A DNA stretch of 64,000 nt from Fontibacterium abundans (GTDB lineage Bacteria; Pseudomonadota; Alphaproteobacteria; Pelagibacterales; Pelagibacteraceae): NCBI GenBank assembly GCA_965235095.1, contig OZ249405.1, one strand, 5' to 3'. Below the pieces are notes generated by a model. The model was given only the letters and a program-made list of their open reading frames with translations, searched no databases and was not told the DNA's origin. Shown in pieces: positions 26,464-37,059 of the stretch (position 1 is its first letter; each line of letters opens with the position of its first letter). The position numbers and the translations under genes are program-made.

Positions 26464-26874
26464 ATGAAAATAACTTACGTTTCATCATGCTTACTTAAAA
26501 AGTCTAATAAGATTTTAATTACCAGTAGACCTAATGGTAAATTTTTAAGTGGGTTTTGGGAGATACCAGGTGGAAAACTTTTTAACAACGAGTCTTTCGA
26601 AGATTGTGCTGTTAGAGAATTATACGAAGAAATAGGAGTTAATATAGATAAAGAAGATTTAAAAAATATAGATCTAATTACACATCGTTACAAAAATAAC
26701 ATAATTATTATGATGATTTATCTGGTAGAATATTGGTCAGGAAAGGTTAAACTTAAAGAAAAACAACAATTAAACTGGATAAATCGTAAGCAAATAAAAG
26801 AGTTTAATTTTTTACCAGGAAGTCAGATTGTTTTTGATAGAATATATGAAAATTATTACAAATTTTTTAAATAA
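26464..26874 (+). CDS. mutT: NUDIX hydrolase, MutT-like (8-oxo-dGTP diphosphatase)
   Basis: The 136-residue protein contains a complete Nudix box: G-G-K-L with E-S-F near the start and R-E-L-Y-E-E-I-G-V at the end (residues about 38-61). It begins with a beta strand followed by S-R-P-N-G-K-F-L-S-G-F-W-E-I-P-G-G-K, as in MutT. It would remove oxidised dGTP from the nucleotide pool. The 3' end overlaps the start of the next gene. Confidence 0.87.
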   Translation: MKITYVSSCLLKKSNKILITSRPNGKFLSGFWEIPGGKLFNNESFEDCAVRELYEEIGVNIDKEDLKNIDLITHRYKNNIIIMMIYLVEYWSGKVKLKEKQQLNWINRKQIKEFNFLPGSQIVFDRIYENYYKFFK

Positions 26875-27403
26875 AAATATTAAAATATTATTTATATTTT
26901 TTATTTTTTTTAGTGTAACACAGTGTTCTTCATCTATGAAATTAGAACAATTTCAAAATAATAAACCTGAATTTAAATTAGAAGAGTATTTCAAGGGCAA
27001 AACAATTGCACGTGGAGTATTCGAAGATCGTTTTGGTAACATTAAAAAAAGTTTTAAAGTTGATATCGATGGGACTTGGGACGGAAAATATCTCATTATG
27101 AAGGAGAATTTTATTTATGACGATGGAACTAAAGAATATAGAGAGTGGAAACTTGAAAAAATTGGCACCAATCAGTATCAAGGATATGCTGACGGAGTTA
27201 TAGGTCTTGCCTCAGGTTCAACTTCTGGAAATGCATTTAATTGGAAATATGATTTTGATCTTCCAATTGGCTCTAGCAAATACAAAGTTAGCTTTGATGA
27301 CTGGATGTTTTTGCAGGACAATAATTATTTAGTCAATATTGCAACCATGTCAAAATTTGGAATAACGCTTGGAAAAGTTATTCTATTCTTCAATAAAACT
27401 TAA
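26846..27403 (+). CDS. DUF3833-family lipoprotein
   Basis: From the ATG at 26846 the product is 185 residues. It has a short basic N-terminus, a Phe/Ile-rich hydrophobic stretch and a lipobox ending V-T-Q-C, so it should be a lipoprotein. The mature part (F-K-G-K-T-I-A-R-G-V-F-E-D-R-F-G, D-G-T-W-D-G, W-K-L-E-K-I-G) follows the DUF3833 pattern, a lipocalin-like beta barrel of unknown function. An earlier in-frame start would add six residues. The start lies 29 nt inside mutT, so translation may be coupled. Confidence 0.78.
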   Translation: MKIITNFLNKNIKILFIFFIFFSVTQCSSSMKLEQFQNNKPEFKLEEYFKGKTIARGVFEDRFGNIKKSFKVDIDGTWDGKYLIMKENFIYDDGTKEYREWKLEKIGTNQYQGYADGVIGLASGSTSGNAFNWKYDFDLPIGSSKYKVSFDDWMFLQDNNYLVNIATMSKFGITLGKVILFFNKT

Positions 27404-27441
27404 CGTATTGAAATTAAGACGAACGTTACTACATTAAGGGT

Positions 27442-27876
27442 ATGATTAAATATAATCTTGAATGTTCTTGTGGTGAAACCTTTGAAAGCTGGTTTCAAAA
27501 TTCCAATGAATATGAAAAGTTATTAAAAAAGAATTTAATAAATTGTTACGTATGTGGTCGTTCAAAAACCGTTAAGAAGAGTATAATGGCCCCAAGTGTT
27601 GCAACCTCTAAAACTTCTGTCCCTGAAAAAGATGTTGAGCAAAAAAAAGAGTTTTTCAAAAATGTAAAAAGCAAAATCAGAGAATTGAATGATTATGTTG
27701 CTAAGAACGCTGAGTTTGTAGGAGATAAATTTGTATCAGAGGTTAGATCTATTCATTACGACAAAAAGAAAAAAAGAAACATTTATGGCAATGCCACTTT
27801 AGAAGAGACTAAAGAATTACAAGAAGAGGGAATTGATGTTGCGACCATTCCTTGGGCTCCAAAAGAAGACGCTTAA
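27442..27876 (+). CDS. DUF1178 family protein
   Basis: The 144-residue protein has an N-terminal zinc-ribbon (L-E-C-S-C-G-E-T-F-E-S-W-F and later N-C-Y-V-C-G) and a C-terminal acidic segment ending A-T-I-P-W-A-P. The layout matches DUF1178, a conserved alpha/betaproteobacterial protein without known function. It converges on ubiG with a 4-nt overlap. Confidence 0.85.
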   Translation: MIKYNLECSCGETFESWFQNSNEYEKLLKKNLINCYVCGRSKTVKKSIMAPSVATSKTSVPEKDVEQKKEFFKNVKSKIRELNDYVAKNAEFVGDKFVSEVRSIHYDKKKKRNIYGNATLEETKELQEEGIDVATIPWAPKEDA

Positions 27877-28613
27877 TTTTTTTTAAAACTTACCGCGTAA
27901 TTAACGTCCATGTCTTTACTTTTCTGCCATTCCCTTAAGAAAATATTAAATTTAAAACCTACCGTTTCTTTAAGCGCTAGTTGATAATTAGAGGCCGTTG
28001 AGATTATTTCATTGGGCTTTAAAAACTTATTCCAATCGTGAGTACCTTTGGGTAGCCAATTTAATATGTATTCAGCTCCTACAATTGCAAACAAAAATGA
28101 TTTAGCAGTTCTGTTTAATGTTGCAAAAAATATAACGCCATTTTTTTTTAATAATTTAGCGCAAGATTTTATAAATAAATCAACGTCAGCAACATGTTCA
28201 ATTATTTCTAAACATAAAATAACATCAAATTGTTCATTTAACTTTTCAGGAGTTGCGCATAAGTAATTAATTTTTAAATTCATTTGTTCGGCATGAAACT
28301 TTGCAACATTTATATTTTTTTCAGAAGCATCAATTGCAGTAACTTTTGCACCTAATCTTGTCATAGGTTCTGCAATTAAACCTCCTCCACATCCAACATC
28401 CAATAAAGTTAAGTTCTTAAATGGATAAGATCCATTAGGTAGTATTGAGAAATGATTTTTAATTTTATCTACTAAATATTCTTGTCTAATAGGATTAAAT
28501 TTATGTAAGGGTGCAAATTTTCCATTTGGATCCCACCATTCAGAAGCCATTTCTGAGAATTTTTTTATTTCTCGTAGATCATCTGTTTGATTATTTTTAT
28601 TATCTATGTTCAT
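27873..28613 (-). CDS. ubiG: Ubiquinone biosynthesis O-methyltransferase UbiG
   Basis: UbiG carries out both O-methylations of the ubiquinone ring with SAM. The 246-residue protein has the start signature F-S-E-M-A-S-E-W-W-D-P-N-G-K-F-A-P-L-H, SAM motif I L-D-V-G-C-G-G-G-L and the late W-L-P-K-G-T-H-D-W, all typical of UbiG. It is divergent from lysC. Confidence 0.93.
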   Translation of the reverse strand: MNIDNKNNQTDDLREIKKFSEMASEWWDPNGKFAPLHKFNPIRQEYLVDKIKNHFSILPNGSYPFKNLTLLDVGCGGGLIAEPMTRLGAKVTAIDASEKNINVAKFHAEQMNLKINYLCATPEKLNEQFDVILCLEIIEHVADVDLFIKSCAKLLKKNGVIFFATLNRTAKSFLFAIVGAEYILNWLPKGTHDWNKFLKPNEIISTASNYQLALKETVGFKFNIFLREWQKSKDMDVNYAVSFKKN

Positions 28614-28680
28614 TTTCTTGCGAAATATTTAACATAGGGGTAATTATAAATCTAAATTTTTAATATATAAATTAGCATTC

Positions 28681-29892
28681 ATGAGTAAAATTGTAGTTAA
28701 ATTTGGCGGCACATCTGTTGCAAACATAGAAAGAATTTTAAATGCCGCAAAACTTATCAAAAGTAAGGTAGACGAAGGTCATAAAGTTGTTGTTGTAGTT
28801 TCAGCAATGTCTGGCGTTACTAATGATTTAATAAAAAAATCAAAAGAAATAGATCAGAATTTTGATTTAGAGGAATATGATGCTCTACTTTCAACGGGCG
28901 AACAAGTTACCTCAACATTATTCGCGGGTGCTTTAAAAAAACTTGGTCTTAAATCAAGATCGTGGTTGAGTTGGCAGATTCCAATTGTAACTGAAGGCTT
29001 TCATTCTAACTCTAGAATAGTTTCAATTGAGACTACAAAACTTAACAAGTCTTTGGATCAAGGTGAAATTCCAGTTGTTCCAGGCTTTCAAGGAGTTTCA
29101 AAAGATTTTAGGCTCTCAACATTAGGAAGAGGTGGATCTGATGCTTCAGCAGTTGCTTTAGCTAAATGCATAGGAGCTGATTATTGTGAAATATATACAG
29201 ATGTAGATGGCGTTTATACAACTAACCCCGCTATTAATCCTAAAGCAAAAAAAATTGAAAAAATTTCTTATGAAGAAATGTTAGAGATGGCATCTTTAGG
29301 AGCAAAAGTTATGCAAAGTAACTCTGTACAGCAAGGCATGATGAACGATGTTGAAATTCATGTTCGTTCAACATTTACAAATAATGAAGGGACCAGCATT
29401 ACGAGCGACGATAAAATTTCTTATGACAAAGTTATAACAGGTGTTGCTTACTCTAAAGATGATGCCAAAATAACTTTAATAGGAGTTGAAGATAGACCTG
29501 GAATTGCAGCTAGCATTTTCAAACCTTTGTATGAAAATAATATTAGCGTTGATATGATTGTCCAAAACGTATCAGCCGATAATAAAAGAACTGACGTTAC
29601 TTTTACAATTAAAAGAGAAGATCTGGATAAATCTGTAAATCTTATTAAAAAAAATAGTAACCTTAAATTTGAAAAAATTACTTTTGATGACAAAGTTGCT
29701 AAAGTTTCAATAGTAGGTGCCGGTATGATTACCCATCCAGGCGTTGCTTTTAAAATGTTTAAAGCATTATCAGATCAAAGCATAAATATTTTGGTAATAT
29801 CAACTTCAGAAATTAAAATTTCTGTATTAATAGATGAAAATCAAACACAAAAAGCTGTAGTTGCTATTCATGCTGCATTTGATTTAGATTAA
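28681..29892 (+). CDS. lysC: Aspartate kinase
   Basis: LysC phosphorylates aspartate to open the pathway to lysine, threonine and methionine. The 403-residue protein has K-F-G-G-T-S-V at the N-terminus, the S-T-G-E-Q-V substrate region, G-R-G-G-S-D-A-S-A-V-A-L and two C-terminal ACT domains for feedback control. The lysC-ispG-prfA-prmC order follows with gaps of only 4-6 bp, so they form one operon. Confidence 0.95.
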   Translation: MSKIVVKFGGTSVANIERILNAAKLIKSKVDEGHKVVVVVSAMSGVTNDLIKKSKEIDQNFDLEEYDALLSTGEQVTSTLFAGALKKLGLKSRSWLSWQIPIVTEGFHSNSRIVSIETTKLNKSLDQGEIPVVPGFQGVSKDFRLSTLGRGGSDASAVALAKCIGADYCEIYTDVDGVYTTNPAINPKAKKIEKISYEEMLEMASLGAKVMQSNSVQQGMMNDVEIHVRSTFTNNEGTSITSDDKISYDKVITGVAYSKDDAKITLIGVEDRPGIAASIFKPLYENNISVDMIVQNVSADNKRTDVTFTIKREDLDKSVNLIKKNSNLKFEKITFDDKVAKVSIVGAGMITHPGVAFKMFKALSDQSINILVISTSEIKISVLIDENQTQKAVVAIHAAFDLD

Positions 29893-29897
29893 ATTAT

Positions 29898-31004
29898 ATG
29901 AGCAGTATTAGACCTTTTCGAGAAATCTTAAGACGAAAAACAAAAAAAATTAAAGTAGGCAACGTTTATGTTGGTGGTGATGCTCCGATATCTGTGCAGT
30001 CCATGACTAATACTTTAACAACGGATGCTAAAGCGACCATTTTACAAATTAATCAAATAGCCGAAGCAGGCGCTGATATTGTTAGAGTTTCTTGTCCAGA
30101 TGAAGAATCTACAAAGGCATTAAAAGAGATTGTAAAACATGCAAACGTACCAATCGTTGCAGATATTCACTTTCATTATAAAAGAGCAATTGAAGCTGCA
30201 GAAGCAGGAGCAAGTTGTCTTAGAATTAATCCAGGAAATATTGGTTCAAAAGATAGAGTAAAAGAAATTGTTAAAGCTGCAAAAGATTTTGGTTGTTCAA
30301 TTCGAATTGGAGTTAATGGTGGGTCAATAGAGCAAGATTTATTAGAAAAATATAAAGAACCATGCCCAGAAGCTTTAGTTGAAAGCGCTGACAGAAATAT
30401 TAAGATTTTAGAAGATTTAGATTTTTTTAATTTTAAAATAAGTGTCAAGGCTTCAGATATTTTCTTAGCAGTCAATGCTTACAGACAACTTTCAAAAAAA
30501 TGTGATTATCCACTACATCTTGGAATAACAGAAGCTGGAAGTTATTTCGCAGGAACTATTAAATCTTCAATTGGAATTGGAATGTTATTAAGCGAGGGGA
30601 TTGGAGATACTATAAGAATTTCCCTTTCTTCGGATCCAGTAAATGAAGTTAAAGCAGGACTTGAAATATTAAAAAGTTTAAATTTAAAAAATAGAGGTGT
30701 TAAAATAATTTCTTGCCCATCATGTGCACGACAAGCATTTGAAGTTATTAAGACTGTAGAAATATTAGAGCAAAGATTATCTCACATTAAAGAACCTTTA
30801 ACATTGTCTATTATTGGTTGCGTTGTAAATGGACCAGGTGAAGCATCACAAACAGATATCGGTTTAACAGGTGGTGGCAAAGGTAGTAATATGATTTACT
30901 TGTCGGGCTTAGCAGATCATAAAGTTCCTAGTGAAAACATTATTGATCACATTGTAGGTCTTGTTGAAAAAAAAGCAGAACAGATTAGAAATCAAGCTCT
31001 TTAA
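29898..31004 (+). CDS. ispG: 4-hydroxy-3-methylbut-2-enyl diphosphate synthase
   Basis: IspG is the [4Fe-4S] enzyme of the MEP isoprenoid pathway that makes HMBPP. The 368 residues contain V-Q-S-M-T-N-T at the N-terminus and the cluster cysteines in C-P-S-C-A-R and C-V-V-N-G-P-G-E. It belongs to the short bacterial form. It starts 5 bp after lysC. Confidence 0.96.
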   Translation: MSSIRPFREILRRKTKKIKVGNVYVGGDAPISVQSMTNTLTTDAKATILQINQIAEAGADIVRVSCPDEESTKALKEIVKHANVPIVADIHFHYKRAIEAAEAGASCLRINPGNIGSKDRVKEIVKAAKDFGCSIRIGVNGGSIEQDLLEKYKEPCPEALVESADRNIKILEDLDFFNFKISVKASDIFLAVNAYRQLSKKCDYPLHLGITEAGSYFAGTIKSSIGIGMLLSEGIGDTIRISLSSDPVNEVKAGLEILKSLNLKNRGVKIISCPSCARQAFEVIKTVEILEQRLSHIKEPLTLSIIGCVVNGPGEASQTDIGLTGGGKGSNMIYLSGLADHKVPSENIIDHIVGLVEKKAEQIRNQAL

Positions 31005-31010
31005 ATTTAA

Positions 31011-32087
31011 ATGATACCCATAGATAAAGTTGAGAACATCGTAAGTAGATTCAATGAGCTAGAAAATATTTTAGCGAAACCTGATCTTAAAAAAGATGAG
31101 TTTGTTAGTAACTCGAAAGAATATTCAAACCTTAATGATATAATAAGTTATGCGAAAGATTATTTAAAAGTTTTAGAGGATTTAAAAAGCACCAAGAATA
31201 TTTTAGAGGACAAGTCTACTGATAAAGAATTCTATGAGATGGCTGAGAAAGAACTTAAGGACTTAAAACAGCAAGAAGAAGATTGTGTAAAAAGACTTAA
31301 AGTTTTCTTACTTCCAAAAGATGAAGCAGATGAAAAGAACGCTATTATTGAAATAAGAGCAGGAACAGGCGGTATGGAGGCCGCTTTATTTGCCGCTGAC
31401 TTATTTAATATGTACCAAAAAGTTGCAGTGCTAAATGGTTGGAAAGTTGAAATTATAAATTTATCAAACAGTGAGGGTGGTGGTTACAAAGAAATTATCG
31501 CATCTATTGTAGGTCGTAATGTTTTTTCTAAATTAAAATTTGAGTCAGGAGTTCATAGAGTTCAACGAGTACCCGATACAGAAACACAAGGAAGAATTCA
31601 TACATCAGCAGCAACAGTTGCAGTTCTGCCTGAAGCTGAAGAAGTAGATGTAAAAATTAATGATGCAGATTTAAGAATTGACGTTTTTAGATCAAGCGGT
31701 CCAGGAGGACAATCAGTTAACACGACTGATAGTGCAGTTCGAGTAACTCACATTCCATCAGGAATAGTTGTCTCGCAACAAGATGAAAAATCACAACATA
31801 AAAATAAAGCAAAGGCTTTAAAAATTTTAAGATCAAAACTTTATGATTTGCAAAGATCTCAACAAGAAAGTGAAAGAGCGAAAGCTAGAAAAAGTCAGAT
31901 TGGAACAGGAGACAGATCTGAAAGGATTAGAACTTATAACTTTCCACAAGGAAGGGTTACAGATCATAGAATTAATATGACCCTTTATAAATTAACAGAT
32001 TTTTTAGCCGGTGATGCGTTTAAAGAATTGTCAGACGCTATACAAATTCAATTCCAAGAAGAGCAGTTGGAGAACTTAAAGATATGA
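31011..32087 (+). CDS. prfA: Peptide chain release factor 1
   Basis: RF1 ends translation at UAA and UAG. The 358-residue protein has the G-G-Q motif in G-P-G-G-Q-S-V-N-T-T-D-S and the anticodon-like loop region (R-V-P-D-T-E-T-Q-G-R-I-H-T-S), with P-D-T as part of the RF1 recognition P-x-T. PrmC, which methylates the GGQ glutamine, is encoded directly after it, as is usual. Confidence 0.96.
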   Translation: MIPIDKVENIVSRFNELENILAKPDLKKDEFVSNSKEYSNLNDIISYAKDYLKVLEDLKSTKNILEDKSTDKEFYEMAEKELKDLKQQEEDCVKRLKVFLLPKDEADEKNAIIEIRAGTGGMEAALFAADLFNMYQKVAVLNGWKVEIINLSNSEGGGYKEIIASIVGRNVFSKLKFESGVHRVQRVPDTETQGRIHTSAATVAVLPEAEEVDVKINDADLRIDVFRSSGPGGQSVNTTDSAVRVTHIPSGIVVSQQDEKSQHKNKAKALKILRSKLYDLQRSQQESERAKARKSQIGTGDRSERIRTYNFPQGRVTDHRINMTLYKLTDFLAGDAFKELSDAIQIQFQEEQLENLKI

Positions 32088-32091
32088 ATAT

Positions 32092-32940
32092 ATGTTAGTA
32101 AATGAAGCAATTGCCTTTGCAGAACAAGAATTAAAAAGAAGTAATAATTTAAACTCTAGATTAGATTCTGAGATATTAGTTTCTCATTTAATTAATATTC
32201 CAAGAGAGAGCATTTATTCTAAATTAAAAGAAAATCTTTCGCACAGTAAAACTGAAGAACTACAGAAGTTAGTAAGCAGAAGAGTAAAAAAAGAACCTAT
32301 TGCCTATATATTAAATAATAAAGAATTTTGGAGTACAAATTTTTACGTTGATCGTTCGGTGCTAATACCAAGACCTGAAACTGAAGTATTAATTGATTTA
32401 ATTTTGTCTCAAATTAGTAATAAGAATAATTATTGGAATATCTTAGACATTGGAACAGGTTCTGGATGTATTCTAATATCTTTATTAAAAGAGATAGTTA
32501 AAGCCAAAGGAATTGGAGTAGATAAATCTACAAAAGCAATTGCTATTGCAAAGAAAAATTCAATTTCACAGCAGGTTGATAATCGTGCATCATTTAAAAA
32601 TGTTAATTTAGAAGAGATAAAGTTTGATAAAAAATTTGATCTTATTGTCTCGAACCCCCCATATTTACCAGATGTTTCATTAAAGAATTTGAATCTAGAT
32701 ATTAAACTTTACGAACCTAAAATTGCTCTGCAAGGAGGTGTGCAGGGTGTTGATTTTTTATGCAAAATTATAAATTTAGCTTCAAAAATTTTAAAAATAA
32801 ATGGTTTGCTAGCGCTTGAAATTGGTGATAATCAGTTTCACATATTAGCGACATATTTAAAAAAAAATCGCTTTAAAATTTTAGATAAATATATTTTAAT
32901 TAACAAACAAGTTCGTTGTTTATTAGCAACTAAACTTTAG
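32092..32940 (+). CDS. prmC: Release factor glutamine methyltransferase PrmC
   Basis: PrmC methylates the glutamine of the RF1/RF2 G-G-Q motif. The 282 residues show the SAM motif L-D-I-G-T-G-S-G-C, the catalytic N-P-P-Y and an N-terminal helical domain with R-P-E-T-E-V-L before the fold. It starts 4 bp after prfA. Nothing is unusual. Confidence 0.95.
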   Translation: MLVNEAIAFAEQELKRSNNLNSRLDSEILVSHLINIPRESIYSKLKENLSHSKTEELQKLVSRRVKKEPIAYILNNKEFWSTNFYVDRSVLIPRPETEVLIDLILSQISNKNNYWNILDIGTGSGCILISLLKEIVKAKGIGVDKSTKAIAIAKKNSISQQVDNRASFKNVNLEEIKFDKKFDLIVSNPPYLPDVSLKNLNLDIKLYEPKIALQGGVQGVDFLCKIINLASKILKINGLLALEIGDNQFHILATYLKKNRFKILDKYILINKQVRCLLATKL

Positions 32941-33058
32941 AAAACATTATAATAATAACTAAGAATTGACATTAAATGGCATTTATGGAAGTTTAAGGAC
33001 TTCCCTGAAATTGAAATAGAAAAAATCAAACAAAAAATAATAATTTTAATTTAAATAA

Positions 33059-33496
33059 TTGATGAATAGTTTTGTAAGGAGACCACCAAGAAGACGCCCA
33101 GATCAAAGAAGCGGTGGTGGAATGAGAAGACCAAGTAATGGTGGTTTTAGAACTAATAGATCTCAAAACATTGAGCACTCTTTTAATAATAACGGAAATA
33201 ATGGTTATAGAAATAACGGATCAGCTCATGGTGCGCATAAGTTAGTTGAAAAGTATAACAACCTAGCAAGAGAAGCTCTTGCCTCAGGTGATATTATTTT
33301 AGCTGAAAATTATTATCAGCATGCAGATCATTATATAAGAATAGCTCCTCCACAACACAGATCAGAAAGAAATGGAACTGAGACAGAGGCGCCAACTGGA
33401 ACGACCGAAATTATTAATAAAATCCCAGGCGTTCATTTAGATGAACCGCAAGAAACAGCTGCTGCTAATTCAGAACAAGCAGACGGAAATTCTTAA
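33059..33496 (+). CDS. DUF4167 domain protein
   Basis: The 145-residue protein starts with an arginine/asparagine/glycine-rich low-complexity region (R-R-P-P-R-R-R-P-D-Q and a run of N and G). The conserved core follows as L-V-E-K-Y-N-N-L-A-R-E-A-L-A-S-G-D and E-N-Y-Y-Q-H-A-D-H-Y. This is the alphaproteobacterial DUF4167 family; the basic, glycine-rich N-terminus suggests RNA binding. The prfA-prmC-DUF4167 order is commonly seen. It converges on the M23 gene with 6 bp between stops. Confidence 0.85.
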   Translation: MMNSFVRRPPRRRPDQRSGGGMRRPSNGGFRTNRSQNIEHSFNNNGNNGYRNNGSAHGAHKLVEKYNNLAREALASGDIILAENYYQHADHYIRIAPPQHRSERNGTETEAPTGTTEIINKIPGVHLDEPQETAAANSEQADGNS

Positions 33497-33502
33497 AATT
33501 TA

Positions 33503-34798
33503 TTATTTCTTTTTAGAAGCTTCTAAAATTAAGTTATCGACATTTCGCTTTTGTATCTCAAAGAAGTTTTTATTATTGCCTTCCAACGGTGCTGCTGAAG
33601 GTAACTTTAATGTTTGTGAATTTTCTTTTCTTCCATTTACCACAACTTCATAATGCAAGTGCGGACCTGTAGAACTTCCAGTGCTTCCTAAATATCCTAT
33701 TACCTGACCTTGTTGAACTTTAGTTCCACGTCTCATGCCTTTGGCATAATCTTGTAAGTGAGCATAGTTTGTTTGATAAACAGGACTGTGACGAATTGAA
33801 ATAAATTTTCCATAACCACCTTTCCATCCAGAATATTCAACCGTGCCAGCTCCAGAGGCCATTACAGGTGTTCCAATAGGCGCCGCAAAATCTGTACCTT
33901 GATGCATTTGGTTGTAACCTAAAATTGGATGAATTCTAAATCCGTAACGTGAAGATAATTTTGCTCCATTTATTGGAGTTCTCATTAAACTTTTTTCAAT
34001 ACTTTTTCCTTCAGGAGTAAAGTAAGCAATACTTCCATTAGGATATTCGTAACGATAAAGGGCAATATTTCTTTCAACATTGGTAATCTCACTGTAAATA
34101 ATATTCCCTGTTCTTTGTGACACACCATCATCGTCTAAATATCTTTCGTAAAATATTTTAATTTTATCATTTTTTTTCAAATCACGTTGGAAATCCACTT
34201 CAAATCCATAAAGCCTTGCAAACTGGGCTACGATACTATTTTCAATACCAGATTGTTTAGCTGTTCTATAAATCCCTCTATCAATTGTTGTTTCAACTAA
34301 ATGATTTTTTTTTGTTAAAATTTTTGTAACTCTTTTTGTCTCGTAAACATTATCTTTGTTTAAGAAAACATGAACTGAAGTAATGTTGTCTATATTGACC
34401 GTTAGTCTTGAAACAAAATTTCCATTTTTTTCTCTTTTTACAATTAAATAAACTTTTTGATCATTTCTTAGTGTGCCAACATTATATTCTCTTCGTAGAG
34501 CGTTAAGAACATTATTAACTTCTGTAGGTGAAATTTTTTGATCATAAAGAATTCTCTGTATGCTATCTCCGTTTCTTACTTTAAGCTCAACTTTTGTTGC
34601 CCCAGAATTAAATTGATTAAATAAAAAATCCTTTACTGTTATTAAATTATTTTCTAACTCCTGATCTTTACTCTCGCTATTCTCACTATATTGATCAAAA
34701 TATTTAGAGATAAAAATAAAAATAATCAGGATTGGAATTATTAAAAATACTAAACTAGGCTTAAAGCTTGGCCTGTAACTTAGGATTTTTTTATACAT
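33503..34798 (-). CDS. M23-family peptidoglycan peptidase, membrane-anchored
   Basis: The 431-residue protein has one N-terminal membrane span (L-V-F-L-I-I-P-I-L-I-I-F-I-F-I), a central region with a LysM/OapA-like N-D-x-V-x-L-R segment, and a C-terminal M23 (lysostaphin-type) domain. The zinc ligands are seen in H-Q-G-T-D-F-A and the G-P-H-L-H-Y-E motif, and Y-A-H-L-Q is present. It would cut or remodel peptide cross-links in the cell wall. The gene starts just before the rrn promoter region on the other strand. Confidence 0.92.
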   Translation of the reverse strand: MYKKILSYRPSFKPSLVFLIIPILIIFIFISKYFDQYSENSESKDQELENNLITVKDFLFNQFNSGATKVELKVRNGDSIQRILYDQKISPTEVNNVLNALRREYNVGTLRNDQKVYLIVKREKNGNFVSRLTVNIDNITSVHVFLNKDNVYETKRVTKILTKKNHLVETTIDRGIYRTAKQSGIENSIVAQFARLYGFEVDFQRDLKKNDKIKIFYERYLDDDGVSQRTGNIIYSEITNVERNIALYRYEYPNGSIAYFTPEGKSIEKSLMRTPINGAKLSSRYGFRIHPILGYNQMHQGTDFAAPIGTPVMASGAGTVEYSGWKGGYGKFISIRHSPVYQTNYAHLQDYAKGMRRGTKVQQGQVIGYLGSTGSSTGPHLHYEVVVNGRKENSQTLKLPSAAPLEGNNKNFFEIQKRNVDNLILEASKKK

Positions 34799-35009
34799 TT
34801 GGACTTAAATATCTCATTAGCTTTTTAGAGTCATCCCAAACCTCAATTTTAAGTTGTTAAGTATGTATATTATAGTTAATTAGAGGCTATTTTATTGGGT
34901 TTAAATAGCCAATAGCTGTGTTGACTTAGCAACATTTTAGACGTACATACATCGTCCCTTGCCCTGAATAATTAATTATTTAGGGGCAAATTAATAAAAA
35001 TTTAAATAA

Positions 35010-35043
35010 GACAAAAAGAAATCCTAACAGATTTCTTGTTGTC
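35010..35043 (+). promoter_or_regulatory. boxB-like hairpin of the rrn leader
   Basis: GACAAaAAGAAAT pairs with ATTTCTTgTTGTC (12 bp with one mismatch) around the loop CCTAACAG. It lies directly before boxA, the boxB-boxA order known in enterobacterial rrn leaders. Confidence 0.55.
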
Positions 35044-35047
35044 TTGT

Positions 35048-35062
35048 TGAGCTCTTTAAAAA
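35048..35062 (+). promoter_or_regulatory. boxA antitermination site of the rrn operon
   Basis: TGAGCTCTTTAAAAA closely matches the rrn boxA consensus (TGCTCTTTAACA), the RNA site bound by NusB-S10 for transcription antitermination. The position between promoter and 16S is correct. Confidence 0.7.
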
Positions 35063-35071
35063 CGTAAATTA

Positions 35072-35093
35072 GGAAGAGAAGCGTGGACGGCTA
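35072..35093 (+). other. 5' arm of the pre-16S processing stem
   Basis: GGAAGAGAAGCGTGGACGGC and two further bases pair with 36742-36763 after the 16S gene, over 22 positions with one mismatch and one G-U. This is the long helix that RNase III cuts to release pre-16S RNA. Confidence 0.8.
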
Positions 35094-35202
35094 TATTTGT
35101 AAAAAAAATTTGGCTGTACACACTTCTATAAAAATACAAAAGTAATTTTGTACAAGCTGTTTTTAATTAAACAGATAGTAAAAGCTTGTGTACGCCGTTA
35201 TT

Positions 35203-36690
<1,488 letters not shown>

Positions 36691-36741
36691 AAGGACAGTT
36701 CAAAAGTTTACTTTTGAACTATCACTTAACATTGTACATTG

Positions 36742-36763
36742 TAGCCGTCCTCGTTTCTCTTCC
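36742..36763 (+). other. 3' arm of the pre-16S processing stem
   Basis: TAGCCGTCCTCGTTTCTCTT and two further bases pair back with 35072-35093 before the 16S gene. See that entry for the pairing. Confidence 0.8.
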
Positions 36764-36801
36764 TTATCTCTAATGTTTGTAAAAGAGTTCATTCAACAAA
36801 A

Positions 36802-36878
36802 GGGCCGGTAGCTCAGTTGGTTAGAGCACACCCTTGATAAGGGTGGGGTCGAAAGTTCGAGTCTTTCTCGGCCCACCA
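36802..36878 (+). tRNA. tRNA-Ile (anticodon GAT)
   Basis: The 77-nt cloverleaf starts GGGCCGG and ends with an encoded CCA. The anticodon loop TTGATAA on the stem CACCC/GGGTG gives anticodon GAT. The T arm is GAAAGTTCGAGTCTTTC. This is the standard first tRNA of the 16S-23S spacer. Confidence 0.97.
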
Positions 36879-36887
36879 TTTTTATTA

Positions 36888-36963
36888 GGGGGATTAGCTC
36901 AGCTGGTAGAGCGCCTGATTTGCATTCAGGAGGTCAGCGGTTCGATCCCGCTATCCTCCACCA
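36888..36963 (+). tRNA. tRNA-Ala (anticodon TGC)
   Basis: The 76-nt cloverleaf has the acceptor GGGGGAT/ATCCTCC and an encoded CCA. The anticodon loop TTTGCAT on CCTGA/TCAGG gives anticodon TGC, and the T arm is intact (GCGGTTCGATCCCGC). It follows tRNA-Ile by nine bases, the usual spacer order. Confidence 0.97.
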
Positions 36964-36975
36964 AATTTTAGAGAA

Positions 36976-37001
36976 ATTCTTTAACATTGTTAATTTGTAT
37001 C
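36976..37001 (+). promoter_or_regulatory. boxA-like site and 5' outer arm of the pre-23S stem
   Basis: ATTCTTTAACATTG resembles the boxA that often lies in front of 23S genes. The 22 bases at 36980-37001 are complementary to 39860-39880 after the 23S gene, with one extra T on this side. They form the outer part of the pre-23S processing helix. Confidence 0.6.
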
Positions 37002-37016
37002 AATATTTTTATATCC

Positions 37017-37040
37017 TTGTGAAAAATTTATTTTTCACAA
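37017..37040 (+). other. Hairpin 1 in the pre-23S 5' flank
   Basis: TTGTGAAAAA and TTTTTCACAA form a perfect 10-bp stem with a 4-base TTTA loop. It would stand out as a side arm between the outer and inner pre-23S helices. Confidence 0.65.
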
Positions 37041-37059
37041 ATTTTAAAAATTCAATTTA

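Larger units (their letters stand above)
34799..35202 (+). promoter_or_regulatory. rRNA operon promoter and leader region
   Basis: This gene-free 404-bp stretch between the divergent M23 gene and 16S holds the rrn control signals. A TTGACT -35 box (34921-34926) lies 17 bp before a weak TACATA -10 (34944-34949). A hairpin of about 15 bp follows at 34959-34989. Next come a boxB-like hairpin, boxA and the 16S processing stem, listed separately. The promoter choice is a by-eye match and other sites are possible. Confidence 0.55.

Noticed and set aside
32966..33006. TTGACA and the GGAAGT/ACTTCC hairpin before the DUF4167 gene
   Set aside because: No acceptable -10 lies at the right distance, and the hairpin is short and without a T run. 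The evidence is too weak to list.
36802..36963. The two spacer tRNAs as integration sites for the island
   Set aside because: No copy of a tRNA 3' end is found in the island. The repeat matches the 23S tail only.
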